From NCBI GenBank assembly GCA_029866965.1, contig CP123444.1, positions 2,980,501 to 3,044,500 on the forward strand: 64,000 bases of DNA. The letters are read 5' to 3'. The notes beneath the pieces were generated by a model. That model had not been told where the DNA came from. It saw nothing but the letters and a program-made list of their open reading frames with translations, and searched no databases. Source of the DNA: Flavobacteriaceae bacterium YJPT1-3 (GTDB taxonomy: Bacteria > Bacteroidota > Bacteroidia > Flavobacteriales > Flavobacteriaceae). This document shows, in pieces, positions 9,764-18,814 of the stretch (within the stretch, counting starts at the first letter, position 1; every line of letters starts with the position of its first letter). Position numbers and translations under genes: made by a program.

Positions 9764-10758
9764 AGTGCGCAGTGGTCATCCTGAATTGGAATGGGAGAGT
9801 ACTGCTCGAGCAGTTCTTGCCGACCGTCCTGAAGTACAGTAAGGAACTGGCAGAGATCATCGTTGTGGATAATGCCTCAACAGATGACTCAGTTTCCTAC
9901 ATCCAGCGTCATTTTAATTCGGAGGTTCGTCTTATTGAGCACGAACAGAATTGGGGATATGCCGGAGGGTACAACAAATCCTTATCCCAGTTGAAGCATG
10001 AATACTTTATACTGCTTAATAGTGATGTGGAGGTGACCGCCAATTGGCTTTCTCCTCTCATCACCGCACTGCAACAAGAACAGGTGGCCGCAGTACAGCC
10101 TAAGATCCTGGATTTTAAAAGAAAGTCTCACTTTGAGTATGCCGGTGCCGCCGGAGGATTTTTGGACGCACTGGGATATCCCTTTTGTCGTGGCCGCCTC
10201 TTTGACACCCTGGAAGAGGATGAAGGACAGTATGACGACCTTGTCGATCTTCACTGGGCGAGTGGCGCCTGCCTGGCCGTTAAAAGGAAAGCCTATGAGG
10301 AAGTAGGCGGACTCGATCCGCTCTTCTTTGCACATCAGGAGGAGATCGATCTGTGCTGGCGGTTGCGAAACGCTACGTACACCATTAGGTTTGCCCCTGA
10401 TTCCACAGTATACCATGTGGGAGGAGCTACCTTAGATGCCATGCACCCCAAAAAGACCTTTCTCAATTTTCGTAACTCCTTGTTTTCCCTACTTAAAAAT
10501 AAAAAGGGCTTCGGGGTATGGGCAATTCTGTTGGTGCGATTGATCTTAGACGGTTTAGCTGCAGTGCGTTTTCTCGTACAGGGAAAAGGGAAGCATTTTG
10601 CGGCCGTATTGCAGGCGCATTTAAGCTTTTACAAGCATCTTCCCTATTTGTTGAAAAGACGCAGAAAGATTTCAAAATTAGCCCTGAATCACCCGGTAAA
10701 AAGCATTGTTTTTTCGTATTTTGTTCTGAAGATCAGGCGGTTTAAAAACCTAGTCTGA
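9760..10758 (+). CDS. Family 2 glycosyltransferase
   Basis: 332 aa. A GT-A domain starts at VVILNWNG (5-12), with VVDNAST (about 35-41), the DxD-like LLNSDVEV and ASGACLAVKR blocks, and HQEEIDLCWRL in the acceptor region. A hydrophobic segment near residue 255-275 (WAILLVRLILDGLAAV) suggests membrane association. It probably transfers a sugar in cell-surface glycan synthesis (rhamnosyltransferase-like group); donor and acceptor cannot be read. Its ATG overlaps the upstream stop (ATGA). Confidence 0.92.
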   Translation: MKCAVVILNWNGRVLLEQFLPTVLKYSKELAEIIVVDNASTDDSVSYIQRHFNSEVRLIEHEQNWGYAGGYNKSLSQLKHEYFILLNSDVEVTANWLSPLITALQQEQVAAVQPKILDFKRKSHFEYAGAAGGFLDALGYPFCRGRLFDTLEEDEGQYDDLVDLHWASGACLAVKRKAYEEVGGLDPLFFAHQEEIDLCWRLRNATYTIRFAPDSTVYHVGGATLDAMHPKKTFLNFRNSLFSLLKNKKGFGVWAILLVRLILDGLAAVRFLVQGKGKHFAAVLQAHLSFYKHLPYLLKRRRKISKLALNHPVKSIVFSYFVLKIRRFKNLV

Positions 10759-10806
10759 GCTATACTAAAGTATTGTTAACAGCTCAATTAGAGGGTGTGA
10801 TTTTAA

Positions 10807-10814
10807 TACTTTTG
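10807..10814 (+). promoter_or_regulatory. Candidate -7 element for the OmpA-type lipoprotein gene
   Basis: TACTTTTG matches TAnnTTTG and lies 35 bp before the ATG at 10849, in an AT-rich 90-bp gap. No convincing -33 TTTG is seen at the right distance. Confidence 0.4.
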
Positions 10815-10848
10815 ATATGTTAAATTTTAAAATAAACAACAACTAATT

Positions 10849-11718
10849 ATGATAAAGAAACCATTGCTTTTAGCCGCCTCTGCGCTTATCTTGTTTACCT
10901 CTTGCGTATCCAAGAAAGAATATGCAGCGCTGGAAGCCAAGCAAAAAGAAACACAAGATCTATTGAATTCAGCAACGGTAAAACTGAACTCCTGTTTAGA
11001 GGAGCGCGCTACTGCAGTTGCACAGAATGATCTATTGAGAAATCAGATCGACGATCTACGCAGAACCAACACGGAATTGATCAATACTCAAGGGAATCTG
11101 ACTACCCTATCTACCAAAGGAGCAGAAAACCTGGAGCGTTCTTTAGAGGCGATCAAAGAAAAAGACCTCCAAATTCGCACCATGCGTGATGCATTGACCA
11201 AAAAAGACAGTGTTACTCTAGCATTGGTAACCAGCTTGAAAGGAGCTTTGGGTAATCTGGCCGATGAGGATATTGAAATCAATGTCGAGAAAGGTGTGGT
11301 TTATGTATCAATTTCTGATAAGCTACTCTTTAAGAGTGGACAATACAGCGTGACCGACCGAGCTAAAGAAGTGCTTGGAAAAGTGGCAACCGTGGTCAAA
11401 GCGAAGCCGGACATCGAGTTTATGGTTGAGGGGCACACCGATGATCGCCCGATCAACAGTGGACAGATCGTAGATAACTGGGACCTTAGTGTGAAGCGTG
11501 CTACTTCGGTCGTTCGTATCCTGCAAAATGATTTTGGCGTACCACCAGAGCGTATGGTTGCTGCCGGACGTAGTTATTACGTACCTCTAGCAAGCAATGA
11601 TACCGCTGAAGGTCGTTCGCGTAACCGACGCACTCGTATTGTCGTTTTACCGAAGTTAGATCAGTTCTATCAGATGGTCAAAGACGGTATGGACGAGGCT
11701 ACCAAAGCCGGTCAATAA
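10849..11718 (+). CDS. OmpA-family peptidoglycan-binding lipoprotein with coiled coil
   Basis: 289 aa. A lipoprotein signal peptide ends in LFTSC (Cys19). Residues about 25-130 are charged heptad-like helix (coiled coil), followed by an OmpA C-terminal domain with FKSGQYSVTDRAKEVL, VEGHTDDRPI, DNWDLSVKRATSV and the RSRNRRTRIVV end that binds diaminopimelate. It is likely an outer-membrane anchored protein that tethers the envelope to peptidoglycan. A strong hairpin terminator follows directly. Confidence 0.92.
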   Translation: MIKKPLLLAASALILFTSCVSKKEYAALEAKQKETQDLLNSATVKLNSCLEERATAVAQNDLLRNQIDDLRRTNTELINTQGNLTTLSTKGAENLERSLEAIKEKDLQIRTMRDALTKKDSVTLALVTSLKGALGNLADEDIEINVEKGVVYVSISDKLLFKSGQYSVTDRAKEVLGKVATVVKAKPDIEFMVEGHTDDRPINSGQIVDNWDLSVKRATSVVRILQNDFGVPPERMVAAGRSYYVPLASNDTAEGRSRNRRTRIVVLPKLDQFYQMVKDGMDEATKAGQ

Positions 11719-11741
11719 ATACAACTTCACTTTCGTGAAAA

Positions 11742-11772
11742 AAGAAACCCTCAGGATTCCTGAGGGTTTCTT
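11742..11772. terminator. Bidirectional rho-independent terminator
   Basis: A perfect 14-bp stem AAGAAACCCTCAGG / CCTGAGGGTTTCTT with a 3-nt loop lies between the convergent OmpA-type and hydrolase genes. The A-rich and T-rich edges serve both strands. Confidence 0.85.
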
Positions 11773-11791
11773 CTTTGCGGTAGTTCCAGGT

Positions 11792-12628
11792 CTAGGCTTT
11801 CATAAAAGCGATTAACTTTTCATTGAATTCTTCAGTATGAGTAAAGGGTAACCCGTGGGGTGCCCCTTTCATAATCTCCAACTGAGCCTCGTCGATCATG
11901 GCTGCACTGCGCTTCCCCGATTTTTCTAGGGGTACTATTTGATCAGCATCTCCGTGCACCACTAAGGTCGGGATATCGAACTTTTTGAGATCGGCTCTAA
12001 AATCGGTTTGTCCAAAGGCATCTATACAGTCTAAGGTCGCTTTCGCGGAAGCGCCCATAGCGATGTTCCAATTCCAGTGGACCTGACTTTCGCTTACCCG
12101 ATCTTTATTCTTTTCGAAGTTCACGAAATTCTTCCCGAAATCATTTAAAAAAGAAGCCCGGTCCTTTTGAATACCCGATTTCATATCGTCAAAGACCTCC
12201 TGAGGCACGCCGTCCGGGTTATCTTCGGTTTTCAGCATGAATGGAGTGACCGCGCCTACCAAAATGGCCTTGGCGATGCTTTGGGTTCCGTAATTTCCAA
12301 TGTAACGCGCGACTTCGCCACCGCCCATGCTGAAGCCTACCAGGATCACCTCTTCTAATTCCAGAAAGCTAATGATATCATGCAGGTCTGCAGCCATGGT
12401 ATCGTAATTATAGCCTTCCCAGGGCTGGTCACTTTTACCAAATCCTCTTCGGTCATAGGTTAAACATCGAAAACCGGCGTCTACGATCGCTTGTTTTTGA
12501 TACTCCCACATACTACTACTTAAAGGCCAACCGTGGATCAGGATCACCGGTTGTCCTTCCCCAAAATCCTCAAAGTACAAAGTGATGGGCAGGTCTTTTT
12601 CTGTGGAACTGGATTCTATAAAACTCAT
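11792..12628 (-). CDS. Alpha/beta hydrolase, non-haem chloroperoxidase-like
   Basis: 278 aa, cytoplasmic (no signal peptide). The alpha/beta-hydrolase marks are present: oxyanion loop LIHGWPLSSSMW, RGFGKSD, nucleophile elbow GFSMGGGEVARY, acid HGDADQIVPLE and catalytic histidine in GAPHGLPFTH. The closest familiar group is the cofactor-free chloroperoxidase / arylesterase cluster. The real substrate is not known. An imperfect copy of the window-wide palindrome (one base changed) lies at 12039-12052. Confidence 0.9.
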   Translation of the reverse strand: MSFIESSSTEKDLPITLYFEDFGEGQPVILIHGWPLSSSMWEYQKQAIVDAGFRCLTYDRRGFGKSDQPWEGYNYDTMAADLHDIISFLELEEVILVGFSMGGGEVARYIGNYGTQSIAKAILVGAVTPFMLKTEDNPDGVPQEVFDDMKSGIQKDRASFLNDFGKNFVNFEKNKDRVSESQVHWNWNIAMGASAKATLDCIDAFGQTDFRADLKKFDIPTLVVHGDADQIVPLEKSGKRSAAMIDEAQLEIMKGAPHGLPFTHTEEFNEKLIAFMKA

Positions 12629-12728
12629 AAGTGTATTTTTTTGATTCTCTTTAAAATATCCTTAATCCCCGGGTATAGAAAGAAAAAACGATGATTTAGC
12701 ACCGTTTTAAGTCATTTTTAGGAGGTTT

Positions 12729-13352
12729 TTAGTTCAGTACGCTCAAATCACCCTTACCATCCCGAATGACCAAAGGTTCCGGCTCATTGAGATCGATTAC
12801 GGTCGAAGCCACATTGCCTCCATAACCGCCGTCAATGACGCAGTCGACCAAATTCTCCCATTTCTCAAAGATCAGTTCCGGATCGGTGGTGTACTCGATC
12901 ACTTCGTCCTCATCTTTGATCGAAGTAGATATGATGGGGTTGCCCAGGCCTTTTACTAGAGCCAAGGTGATGGCATTATCGGGTACCCGGATGCCAACAG
13001 TACGCTTTTTCTTAAAAACTGTGGGTAAGTTATTGTTGCCGGGTAAAATGAAGGTATAAGGTCCCGGAAGTGCCCGCTTTAGTATTTTAAAGGTGGGCGT
13101 ATCAATCTGTCGAACATAATCAGAAAGGTTACTCAGGTCTTCACAGACGAACGAAAAATTAGCTTTTTCGAGATCGACCCCTTTGATGCGCGCAATTTTT
13201 TCCAGCGCCCGTGTATTGGTAATATCACAACCCAATCCATACACCGTGTCCGTTGGGTAAATGATCAAGCCTCCATCTTTGAGAATATCGACCACTTTCT
13301 TTATCGCTTTTGGATTGGGGTTTTCTTCGTAAATCTTAATGAATTCAGCCAT
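12729..13352 (-). CDS. YrdC/Sua5-domain protein, L-threonylcarbamoyladenylate synthase family
   Basis: 207 aa from the chosen ATG; an in-frame ATG 48 bp further upstream would add a poorly conserved tail. The YrdC fold is shown by LIIYPTDTVYGLGCD, KRALPGPYTFILPG, VGIRVPDN and ISTSIK. Proteins of this family make TC-AMP from threonine, bicarbonate and ATP for t6A in tRNA, the step before TsaD (4038-5075). The PGPYTFIL wording resembles the YciO branch, whose activity is less certain, so the exact role is left open. Confidence 0.85.
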   Translation of the reverse strand: MAEFIKIYEENPNPKAIKKVVDILKDGGLIIYPTDTVYGLGCDITNTRALEKIARIKGVDLEKANFSFVCEDLSNLSDYVRQIDTPTFKILKRALPGPYTFILPGNNNLPTVFKKKRTVGIRVPDNAITLALVKGLGNPIISTSIKDEDEVIEYTTDPELIFEKWENLVDCVIDGGYGGNVASTVIDLNEPEPLVIRDGKGDLSVLN

Positions 13353-13375
13353 ACCTATAAAATTTGGTTGTTTCT

Positions 13376-13409
13376 TAAAAATACAAAACCTCGACGTCAT
13401 GTCGAGGTT
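13376..13409 (-). terminator. Hairpin terminator after the DUF2945 gene
   Basis: Read on the minus strand, the 9-bp perfect stem AACCTCGAC / GTCGAGGTT with a 5-nt loop is followed by TTTGTATTTT. It lies between the DUF2945 gene and the YrdC-domain gene. Confidence 0.65.
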
Positions 13410-13432
13410 GAATTAACAGTGATTTGTGAACT

Positions 13433-13645
13433 TCAGTCGGCGCGTTCTACTTCGCTTTCCAGCTTGAGGACCTTTGATCCATCTTCTTGCTCAATGTAGA
13501 GCGCTTTGTCGTCTTCACTTCCTTTGCGGGTTACTTCATTTCCGTCAATGGTGCGCGTTACTTCTTTGGTAAAAGTGGATTGTACGGTTCCCGTTGCGGT
13601 GCCTTCTCCCCACTCCCATTGTACTTTAGTGCCTTCTCGTATCAT
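13433..13645 (-). CDS. DUF2945 (HVA1 TUDOR-like) small protein
   Basis: 70 aa. The start IREGTKVQWEWGEGTATGTV is the typical beginning of DUF2945 / hypervirulence-associated TUDOR-domain proteins, which are single-domain and of this size. No molecular function is established for the bacterial members. A copy of the GCTTTCGCGAAAGC palindrome lies 28 bp upstream of its start. Confidence 0.8.
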   Translation of the reverse strand: MIREGTKVQWEWGEGTATGTVQSTFTKEVTRTIDGNEVTRKGSEDDKALYIEQEDGSKVLKLESEVERAD

Positions 13646-13672
13646 ATTAATTTTTTGTTTTAAGATAGGTAT

Positions 13673-13686
13673 GCTTTCGCGAAAGC
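13673..13686. repeat. Copy of the GCTTTCGCGAAAGC palindrome, intergenic
   Basis: A perfect 14-nt palindrome upstream of the DUF2945 gene. It is the only exact 14-mer copy outside a gene in the window; see the palindrome finding. Confidence 0.9.
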
Positions 13687-13743
13687 GAACAAAAATAACA
13701 GCAAATTAACGCCCGGCGTTAAGAGAATCTAAAGGAGTTTAGG

Positions 13744-16068
13744 CTACTTTTCGTTCAGGACTTCGAGTTTAGCGAAGCGAAGCAGCAACTTTTTGACGCC
13801 TCCGGGATCGAATTCGATCTCTGCCTTCTTGTCCTGTCCGGCGCCTTCAATTTTGACCACTACGCCTTCTCCAAAGCGGGAGTGCTTGACCCGGGTTCCC
13901 GGAGCCAGATCATCGGGAACTGGAGGTGTACTGGAGGAAGAGTTTACCGGCCGCATTTTACGCAGTTTACGCAGTTGGGCTTCTGTGGGCTTATTGCCTC
14001 GGGGGGGCGTTCCGCTGACCGGTTTTTTTAAACGCAGTTTGCTTTTATCGATGTCACCAAAAATATCGGAGTCGACCAGCGGCTTATAGCGGTACGACTC
14101 CACCGGTGTTTGGTAATCCAAATACTGATCATCGATCTCTTCGATAAACCGACTGGGTTCCGCATCGATGAGTTTACCCCAGCGGTACCGACTCTCGGTA
14201 TAGGTGAGAAAGGCTTGTTTTTCGGCCCTGGTGAGGGCTACATAGAACAAGCGGCGTTCCTCCTCCAATTCCGAACGTGTGTTCATACTCATGGCCGAGG
14301 GGAAGAGGTCCTCTTCCATGCCCACAATATAGACGTAGGGAAACTCCAGACCCTTGGCCAGGTGTATGGTCATTAAGGACACCCGATCGTCGTCACCGGT
14401 GTCCAGATCCAGATCTGTAGCCAGGGCCACATCTTCCAGGAATTCAGCCAGCGAACCCGTGGCGTCTGCAATCTCTTTTTGACCTTCTACAAAGTCCCTG
14501 ATCCCATTAAGCAATTCTTCGATATTCTCGATCTTGGCGATTCCCTCCGGCGTGCCGTCTTTTTTTAATTCCTGCAAAAGACCGGTTTTTCGGGCCACAT
14601 TTTCAGCCACGGTAAAAGCGTCAGCCTGTTCATTGATGACCTGAAAACTTTTGATCATGGTCGCAAAATTGCTCAGCTTGGTACGGGTTCCGGCATTGAT
14701 GCCCAGATCCAGCTGCCCGATATGTTCGATGACCTCAAAAATGGAGCGGTTGTACTGTTTGGAAGCGACGATCAGTTTATCGAGGGTGGTGGTTCCAATG
14801 CCCCGGGCGGGATAGTTGATGATGCGTTTTAGCGATTCTTCATCTTTAGGATTGATGATGAGTCGGAGATAAGCCAAAACATCTTTGATCTCTTTCCGCT
14901 GATAGAAGGAAAGACCTCCATAGATCCGGTAAGGGATATCGCGCTTTCGCAACGCGTCTTCCATGGCCCGAGATTGGGCGTTGGTTCGATACAGAATAGC
15001 AAAGTCGCCATGGGAGAGCTGATTATTCATCTTATATTCAAAGATGCTCCCGGCCACATACCGGCCTTCTTCCCCATCGGTAGGAGAACGATGCACGATG
15101 ATCTGCGGACCGTCATCATTGGCGGTCCATACCGTTTTTTCCAGTTTGGTTTTGTTCTTATCGATCACCGAGTTGGCGGCATTGACAATATTTTTGGTAG
15201 AGCGGTAATTCTGCTCCAGGCGATACTCTTTCACATCGTCGTAGTCACGCTGGAAATTGAGAATATTGTTGATGTTGGCCCCACGAAAGGCGTAAATACT
15301 CTGGGCATCATCCCCAACTACGCAAATGTTCTGAAATCGGTCTGACAAGGCCTTGACGATCAGGTACTGACTGTGATTGGTATCCTGATACTCGTCGACC
15401 AGTATGTATTTAAATCTGTTTTGATATTTGCTCAGGACTTCTGGAAAGCGATTGAGCAATTCATTAGTTCGTAATAATAGGTCGTCAAAATCCATGGCTC
15501 CTGCCTTAAAACAGCGATCCACATATTCTTTATAGATCTCCCCCAGTCGCGGTCGTTTGGCCATAGCGTCACTTTCCATCAGCTCCGGGTTTTGAAAATA
15601 GGCTTTTACCGTGATCAGACTGTTTTTATAGCTACTGATGCGAGAATAGACCTGCTTGTACTTATAGATATCCTTATCCAGCCCCATCTCCTTGATGATT
15701 GAGGAGATCAGCCGTTGGGAATCCTGAGTATCGTAGATGGTGAAGTTGGAAGGGTAACCCAGCTTGTCGGCTTCAAAACGCAGGATTTTAGCGAATACAG
15801 AGTGGAAGGTACCCATCCATAAATTCTTGGCCTCACTGCTACCTACAATATCTGCGATCCGTTTTTTCATCTCCCGGGCCGCCTTATTCGTAAAGGTGAG
15901 CGCTAGAATATTGAATGGATCTACTCCCTGGCTCATCAAGTAAGCGATGCGCATGGTCAGCACACGGGTTTTTCCAGAACCCGCACCGGCTATAACGATA
16001 AGCGGACCTTCCTTGTGAAGAACCGGGGCTCGCTGGGCTTCATTCAGAGCGTCTAAGTACTTTTCCAA
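13744..16068 (-). CDS. PcrA/UvrD superfamily 1A DNA helicase
   Basis: 774 aa, normal for PcrA/UvrD. Walker A GAGSGKTR (28-35), DEYQDTNHSQY (motif II), GDDAQSIYAFRGA (motif III), LEQNYRSTKNI (motif IV), TIHLAKGLEFPYV (motif V) and VALTRAEKQAFLTY (motif VI) are all intact. The end (PGTRVKHSRFGEGVVVKIEG) is the Tudor-like domain that contacts RNA polymerase in PcrA. It is expected to act in repair and in clearing stalled polymerase or RecA. The minus-strand gene upstream is insulated by a hairpin. Confidence 0.96.
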   Translation of the reverse strand: MEKYLDALNEAQRAPVLHKEGPLIVIAGAGSGKTRVLTMRIAYLMSQGVDPFNILALTFTNKAAREMKKRIADIVGSSEAKNLWMGTFHSVFAKILRFEADKLGYPSNFTIYDTQDSQRLISSIIKEMGLDKDIYKYKQVYSRISSYKNSLITVKAYFQNPELMESDAMAKRPRLGEIYKEYVDRCFKAGAMDFDDLLLRTNELLNRFPEVLSKYQNRFKYILVDEYQDTNHSQYLIVKALSDRFQNICVVGDDAQSIYAFRGANINNILNFQRDYDDVKEYRLEQNYRSTKNIVNAANSVIDKNKTKLEKTVWTANDDGPQIIVHRSPTDGEEGRYVAGSIFEYKMNNQLSHGDFAILYRTNAQSRAMEDALRKRDIPYRIYGGLSFYQRKEIKDVLAYLRLIINPKDEESLKRIINYPARGIGTTTLDKLIVASKQYNRSIFEVIEHIGQLDLGINAGTRTKLSNFATMIKSFQVINEQADAFTVAENVARKTGLLQELKKDGTPEGIAKIENIEELLNGIRDFVEGQKEIADATGSLAEFLEDVALATDLDLDTGDDDRVSLMTIHLAKGLEFPYVYIVGMEEDLFPSAMSMNTRSELEEERRLFYVALTRAEKQAFLTYTESRYRWGKLIDAEPSRFIEEIDDQYLDYQTPVESYRYKPLVDSDIFGDIDKSKLRLKKPVSGTPPRGNKPTEAQLRKLRKMRPVNSSSSTPPVPDDLAPGTRVKHSRFGEGVVVKIEGAGQDKKAEIEFDPGGVKKLLLRFAKLEVLNEK

Positions 16069-16153
16069 TGCATTTTTATTTGTTGGAAAATTAAGGAAAA
16101 GACAACGGCTTTAGGGTAGGATTTACGCCATTTTATAAACAGTCTATCCCCAA

Positions 16154-16185
16154 CAAAAAAGCCGCAACGAAGTTGCAGCCTTTTT
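16154..16185 (-). terminator. Terminator after the CAP-domain gene
   Basis: AAAAAGCCGCAAC / GTTGCAGCCTTTTT forms a stem with two weak pairs. It ends the minus-strand gene at 16233 and separates it from the pcrA/uvrD start. Confidence 0.6.
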
Positions 16186-16232
16186 AACCAAATCAATAAT
16201 TATGATGTGCTTTACGCACGGGGGTATTGCAT

Positions 16233-16730
16233 TTAATATTTTACAAACAGTTGGGTATAGAAAGGAACTCCGTGTTCATTGTAGGTCACCCCGATGCCGG
16301 TATGGGTAAAATCACCCTCCATGGCTTCTTTGTGTGAGGGACTGTTGATCCAGGCCTCCACTACGCTCTTAGCACTGCGGTAACCAAAGGCCACATTCTC
16401 TGACACGCGTTTGGCCCCTCGTGCCTTCAGGTAATCAGAACGCTCAAAAAAGCGATCGTGAGAAATGGTACCGTCTTCCACCATGTAGTAGGAATGCTCG
16501 ACAGCCTTGCTTTCTCCTTTGGTACATAGTTTAAGACTGGATAGACCCACACTCTGACGGTAGGCATTCACCTCATCCATCACCTCCAACATAAAGGCCG
16601 TATCATTCTTTAAATTGATCTCGGCAACCAATTCCTGAGAAGTATCATTCAATACTTCATCATCTTTTGAACACGAACTCAAAACGACAAGCGAGCAAAG
16701 CAGAACGATAAATTTGGATAGGTTGGTCAT
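16233..16730 (-). CDS. CAP-domain (SCP/PR1) lipoprotein
   Basis: 165 aa. The start is set at the ATG giving a lipoprotein signal (VVLSSCSKDD); nine extra codons upstream do not look like part of it. The CAP fold is seen in EVNAYRQSVGLSSLKL, AVEHSYYMVEDGTISHDRF, ENVAFGYRSAKSVVEAWINSPSHKEAM and FTHTGIGVTY, including the histidine/glutamate pairs that line the CAP cavity. Bacterial CAP proteins are exported; their activities are mostly unknown. The product probably faces the periplasm or cell surface. Confidence 0.88.
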   Translation of the reverse strand: MTNLSKFIVLLCSLVVLSSCSKDDEVLNDTSQELVAEINLKNDTAFMLEVMDEVNAYRQSVGLSSLKLCTKGESKAVEHSYYMVEDGTISHDRFFERSDYLKARGAKRVSENVAFGYRSAKSVVEAWINSPSHKEAMEGDFTHTGIGVTYNEHGVPFYTQLFVKY

Positions 16731-16959
16731 TACAATTTGGGGTTGGTGACGACACAAACATAGTAAGGTGATTCATCGATTTGTGTCATACACCGATGAT
16801 ACAACACCTTACACCGATATATTAAGAATATATTAACATAGTTAACAAATATTTAACACTACTAAATTGGCATTCTTTAACATATTTTTAAGAATAGCTC
16901 CTACCGTATTTTCCCCTTGGATTCGTGCCTGCCCAATAGTTTTAAATATCTTTAAACAC

Positions 16960-17508
16960 ATGAAGCTTATTCACTACCTCCCTGTCCTTTTCTTTGTATT
17001 CATGGTCTCTCAAAACCTCAGCGGTCAGGAGGAGCCTCAGTCCGGTACTATCATCACGGAATTTGGAGCTACTTACCCCGTTCCTGCTCCCGACCTGGTG
17101 ACCAATCGATCCCTGGATTTCTTTGCGGTATTTGACGTGTCCAAGGCGCCTGAAGATCCGGCTGTTGTTAATCCTTACATCAATACGGTCGCCCGTTTTC
17201 TGAATATGCATGACCGGGCGGGCATCAGCAACGAGCAACTTAAAGCAGCTCTGGTCTTGCATGGCCCCGCAGCCTATGGCGTGTTGAATCACGAAGAATA
17301 TCGTAAACGCTATGGCGTTGACAATCCCAATCTCGAGTTACTCCAAGCGCTGCACCAGGCCGAAGTCCCTGTTATTCTGTGTGGACAAACAGCGTCCAGC
17401 AGAGGCATCGCACCGAACCATCGCTTAGACGAAGTTCAGATCGCGCTCTCGGCAATGACCGCATTAATACAACTACAAAAAGAGGGGTATACCCTCATCT
17501 CATTCTAA
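16960..17508 (+). CDS. Secreted DsrE/DsrF-like protein
   Basis: 182 aa from the ATG that gives a signal peptide (LPVLFFVFMVSQ..SGQ). The C-terminal half has the DsrE-like fold: AALVLHGPAAYGVL (96-109), a cysteine in VPVILCGQTASSRG (C141) and a closing helix. Cytoplasmic DsrE proteins relay sulfur through this cysteine; the exported versions common in Bacteroidota are uncharacterised. It is 12 bp upstream of the first M20 amidohydrolase and probably heads that operon. Confidence 0.82.
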   Translation: MKLIHYLPVLFFVFMVSQNLSGQEEPQSGTIITEFGATYPVPAPDLVTNRSLDFFAVFDVSKAPEDPAVVNPYINTVARFLNMHDRAGISNEQLKAALVLHGPAAYGVLNHEEYRKRYGVDNPNLELLQALHQAEVPVILCGQTASSRGIAPNHRLDEVQIALSAMTALIQLQKEGYTLISF

Positions 17509-17520
17509 AATCACCCGTTT

Positions 17521-18804
17521 ATGAAATGCATTAAAATCCTTATTCTTTGTTTAAGTCCCGCGCTACTCTTGGCGCAGTCGCCTTCCAAAGAACTTATGAA
17601 ATCAGCAGAAAAGCTGGAAGATCAAGTCATCGAATGGCGCCGGGATATCCATCAAAATCCGGAGCTCTCCAATCAGGAATACCAAACCGCTGAAAAAATC
17701 GCCAATCATCTGCGCAGTCTGGGAATCGAAGTACAGACCGGGGTAGCTAAGACTGGTGTTGTGGGTATCCTGAAAGGGAACCGACCGGGCAAGGTGGTAG
17801 CCTTACGGGCTGATATTGATGCGCTACCCGTTACCGAACGTAATGATCTTCCTTTTAAAAGTGAAGTGAAAGCCACCTTTTTAGGAACCGAAACGGGGGT
17901 CATGCACGCCTGTGGTCACGATACCCACACGGCTATCCTGATGGGAGTAGCTCAGGTATTGTCTGAGCATAAAGACAAGATCAAAGGCACGGTAAAATTC
18001 ATCTTCCAACCCGCTGAGGAAGGACCGCCACCCGGAGAAGAAGGCGGAGCTAAGTTGATGATCAAAGAAGGGGTACTGACCCAGCCTGACGTCGATGCAA
18101 TTTTTGGACTGCACATCAATTCAGCGACACCCGTAGGCACGATTCGCTACAAACCGGGTGGCACCATGGCCGCCGTGGAGCGCTTTGTAGTCAACATCAA
18201 AGGAAAACAAACCCACGGGTCTCAGCCCTGGTCGGGTGTTGATCCTATTTATATCGCTGCTAAGATCATTGATGGCTACCAAAGCATCATCAGCCGGGAA
18301 TCAGAATTGATCAAAGAAGCCGCGGTCATTACCGTAGGAAAGGTAACCGCCGGAGTACGATTCAATATCATTCCGGAATCGGCAGAACTTATTGGTACGG
18401 TGCGCACGCTAGATCCTGGTATGAAGGAATTGATCATCAATCGCATGACCGAAATGACACAAACCCTGGCTAAGGCCTACGGGGGTTCAGCCACTATTGA
18501 ATTCCAGAATAACACCTCCATCACTTATAATGACCTGGCCCTGACCGAGCAAATGATCCCAACCCTAAAGGCGGTTGCCGGGCAGCAAAAGGTAGAATTG
18601 GTCAAAGCAACCACCGGAGGCGAAGACTTCTCGTATTTTCAGGAGAAAGTCCCTGGCTTTTATTTCTTTTTGGGCGGAATGACGCCCGGAAATCAGGAGG
18701 CCTATCCGCACCATACTCCGGATTTCTTTATTGATGAAGACGGACTCCTTCTAGGGGTAAAGACCCTCTCGCAGATTGCCGTAGATTATCTTAACGCTCC
18801 CTAA
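17521..18804 (+). CDS. Exported M20D-family amidohydrolase (first of a tandem pair)
   Basis: 427 aa with a signal peptide (ILILCLSPALLLAQS). The di-metal M20D signature is complete: RRDIHQNPELS, RADIDALPVTE, MHACGHDTHTA (128-138), QPAEEG (163-168), and a late TTGGEDFSYFQEKVPG and PHHTPDF. Family members hydrolyse N-acyl amino acids, hippurate or IAA-amino acid conjugates. Export to the periplasm suggests use of external acylated amino acids or peptides. It is 10 bp before its paralogue. Confidence 0.93.
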   Translation: MKCIKILILCLSPALLLAQSPSKELMKSAEKLEDQVIEWRRDIHQNPELSNQEYQTAEKIANHLRSLGIEVQTGVAKTGVVGILKGNRPGKVVALRADIDALPVTERNDLPFKSEVKATFLGTETGVMHACGHDTHTAILMGVAQVLSEHKDKIKGTVKFIFQPAEEGPPPGEEGGAKLMIKEGVLTQPDVDAIFGLHINSATPVGTIRYKPGGTMAAVERFVVNIKGKQTHGSQPWSGVDPIYIAAKIIDGYQSIISRESELIKEAAVITVGKVTAGVRFNIIPESAELIGTVRTLDPGMKELIINRMTEMTQTLAKAYGGSATIEFQNNTSITYNDLALTEQMIPTLKAVAGQQKVELVKATTGGEDFSYFQEKVPGFYFFLGGMTPGNQEAYPHHTPDFFIDEDGLLLGVKTLSQIAVDYLNAP

Positions 18805-18814
18805 TTATTTTTTT